A DNA stretch of 22,076 nucleotides, from NCBI RefSeq assembly GCF_000003605.2, contig NW_003121568.1, forward strand, positions 1 through 22,076, given 5' to 3'. Positions 21,266-22,076 of this stretch are shown in pieces. Origin of the DNA: Saccoglossus kowalevskii. Lineage: Eukaryota; Hemichordata; Enteropneusta; Harrimaniidae. A model generated the notes under the pieces. It had not been told where the DNA came from and did not search any database. It worked only from the letters and a program-made list of their open reading frames with translations. Position 1 is the first letter of the stretch; every line of letters starts with the position of its first letter. The translations under genes were made by a program, and so were the position numbers.

Positions 21266-21452
21266 GCTGGGTTTGATATATGGACTATCGGGACTAGCTG
21301 GGTTTGATATATGGACTATCGGGACTAGCTGGGTTTGATATATGGACTATCGGGACTAGCTGGGTTTGATATATGGACTATCGGGACTAGCTGGGTTTGA
21401 TATATGGACTATCGGGACTAGCTGGGTTTGATATATGGACTATCGGGACTAG
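21236..21452. repeat. run of seven perfect consensus monomers
   Basis: Seven successive 31-bp monomers (m1 at 21236, 21267, 21298, 21329, 21360, 21391 and 21422) match the consensus without a change. It is the longest perfect run I noticed in the window. It ends at ATAAGGACTATTGGG (about 21464). This may be a recent local amplification of a single monomer. Confidence 0.85.
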
Positions 21453-21735
21453 CTGGGTTTGATATAAGGACTATTGGGACTAGCTGGGTTTGATATATGG
21501 ACTATCGGGACTAGCCGGGTTTGATATATGGACTATCGGGACTAGCTGGGTTTGATATATGGACTATCGGGATTAGCTGGGTTTGATATATGGACTATCG
21601 GGACTAGCTGGGTTTGATATATGCACTATCGGGACTAGCTGGGTTTGATATATGGACTATCGGGACTAGCTGGGTTTGACATATGGACTATCGGGATTAG
21701 CTGGGTTTGATATATGGACTATCGGGACTAGCTGG
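21453..21735. repeat. near-consensus monomers
   Basis: About nine monomers with few variants (ATAAGG and ATTGGG near 21466, GCCGGG near 21514, GGATTAG, ATGCACT, GACATATGG). It resembles X sequence, but I could not assign a collinear partner with confidence. Confidence 0.65.
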
Positions 21736-22076
21736 GTTTGATATATGGACTATCGGGACTAGCTGGGTTTAATATATGGACTATCGGGATTAGCTGGGTT
21801 TGATATATGGACTATCGGGACTAGCTGGGGTTGATATATGGAATATCGGGACTAGCTGGGTTTGATATATGGACTATCGGGACTAGCTGGGTTTGATATA
21901 TGGGCTATCGGGACTAGCTGGGTTTGATATATGGACTACCGGGACTAGCTGGGTTTGATATATGGACGATCGGGACTAGCTGGGTTTAATATATGGACTA
22001 TCGGGACTAGCTGGTTTTAATATATGGACTATCAGGACTAGCTGGGTTTGATATATGGACTATCAGGATTAGCTGA
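21736..22076. repeat. W cassette copy 4 (cut by window end)
   Basis: TTTAATATATGG, GGGGTTGATATATGGAAT (21827), ATGGGCTATC, GGACTACCGGG, GGACGATCGG (21964), TTTAATATATGG, GGTTTTAATATATGG and CAGGATTAG follow W copy 1 at 13,078 bp. The last base is A where copy 1 has G (8998). The array evidently continues past the window. Confidence 0.83.

Larger units (their letters stand above)
1..22076. repeat. 31-bp satellite DNA array, whole window
   Basis: The window is a head-to-tail array of about 712 copies of a 31-bp monomer, all in one orientation, running off both ends. The consensus is CTGGGTTTGATATATG (m1-m16) followed by GACTATCGGGACTAG (m17-m31). Commonest variants: m14 A to G (GATATGTGG), m18 A to T (GGTCTATC), m28 C to T (GGATTAG), m24 G to A (ATCAGG), m2/m4 changes giving CCGAG, m11 T to C (GACATATGG) and m16-17 changes (ATAGACT, ATGCACT, ATGAACT). 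Stops TGA and TAG occur in each monomer on the + strand, and two TAGs on the - strand, so consensus open runs cannot exceed about 72 nt (+) or 84 nt (-). No promoter, tRNA, rRNA or transposon is visible. Array size and regularity indicate eukaryotic heterochromatin; a centromeric role is only inferred. Confidence 0.98.

Noticed and set aside
1-22076. CRISPR array, because of the regular repeat of about 31 bp.
   Set aside because: The repeats abut directly with no unique spacers, and no cas gene is present.
1-22076. Long reading frames or a repetitive protein encoded by the array.
   Set aside because: Each monomer has stops on both strands (TGA and TAG on +, two TAG on -). With a 31-bp period they fall in all three frames. 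Longer frames arise only where a few variant monomers lose a stop.
1-22076. The five-codon ATG frame (M-D-Y-R-D, m14 to m31) repeated in each monomer.
   Set aside because: It is too short, lacks any sign of selection, and follows by chance from ATATATGG plus TAG; the ATG is lost in GTGG and ATAG variants.
1-22076. CENP-B box in the monomer, suggested by CGGGA.
   Set aside because: Only the CGGG part is present. The TTCG half is missing and the required A is at the wrong distance (one base instead of two before CGGG).
1-22076. TATA box or promoter at GATATATGG.
   Set aside because: The word occurs in nearly every monomer as part of the repeat, with no downstream gene.
1-22076. Inverted monomers or an orientation switch (replication-origin or inversion signal).
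   Set aside because: I found no monomer in reverse orientation; words such as CCGATAGTCC do not appear on the + strand.
1-22076. Transposon or insertion sequence within the array.
   Set aside because: No break in the 31-bp rhythm is longer than a few bases, so nothing is inserted.
22070-22076. Array end, because the final bases read AGCTGA instead of AGCTGGG.
   Set aside because: It is one base at the cut edge; a single substitution or the window border explains it.

Overview
The whole window is one uninterrupted tandem satellite array. I see no gene, no RNA gene and no unique flanking DNA. The repeat unit (monomer) is 31 bp, about 45% GC, and is repeated about 712 times in one orientation. 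In my phase the first half of the consensus is CTGGGTTTGATATATG (m1-m16) and the second half is GACTATCGGGACTAG (m17-m31); 'm' numbers below refer to this. Every monomer carries TGA (m8-10) and TAG (m29-31) on the + strand and two reverse-complement TAGs (m19-21, m28-30). Because 31 is not a multiple of 3, these stops rotate through all frames, so no long reading frame survives on either strand. An array of this size and regularity points to a eukaryotic chromosome (centromeric, pericentromeric, subtelomeric or other heterochromatin). I do not recognise the monomer and cannot name the species.

The array is not homogeneous. Monomers carry recurrent diagnostic variants, and strings of these variants recur in the same order at distant places, so the window is a mosaic of a few duplicated cassettes. 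I name them for convenience: YA (1-310, 3193-3690, 14839-15409; marked by GTTTGAAAATGTGG), V (variant-rich; about 661-1255, 1436-2140, 3771-4415, 4685-4975, 6150-6440, 16870-17580, 17851-18246), U (seven copies beginning at 2141, 5051, 6477, 9514, 12581, 13790 and 15743, all with the same internal spacing), W (8640-9513, 11677-12420, 18247-18794, 21736-22076, with a tail copy at 15410-15742) and X (nearer consensus; 7131-8640, 10521-11676, 18795-19715). YA and U recur together, and W tends to lead into U.

The cassettes show how the array grew. There is an essentially exact 1209-bp (39-monomer) tandem duplication at 12421-13629 / 13630-14838, with one difference found by eye and a breakpoint placed within a few bases. 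An older 775-bp (25-monomer) tandem duplication lies at 19716-20490 / 20491-21265. Several 0.6-1.7 kb blocks are repeated collinearly 1-13 kb apart. Nearly all offsets are whole multiples of 31, or differ from one by only a few bp. This is what unequal exchange in register, or a similar amplification process, would leave.

Other points are CpG-decay-like variants at the monomer's only CpG, an inverted GATA/TATC pair in each monomer, strong G-over-C strand asymmetry, a possible 9-bp ancestral sub-repeat, and a small cluster of one-base losses that may be sequencing error. Block boundaries are read by eye and are good to roughly one monomer unless stated otherwise.
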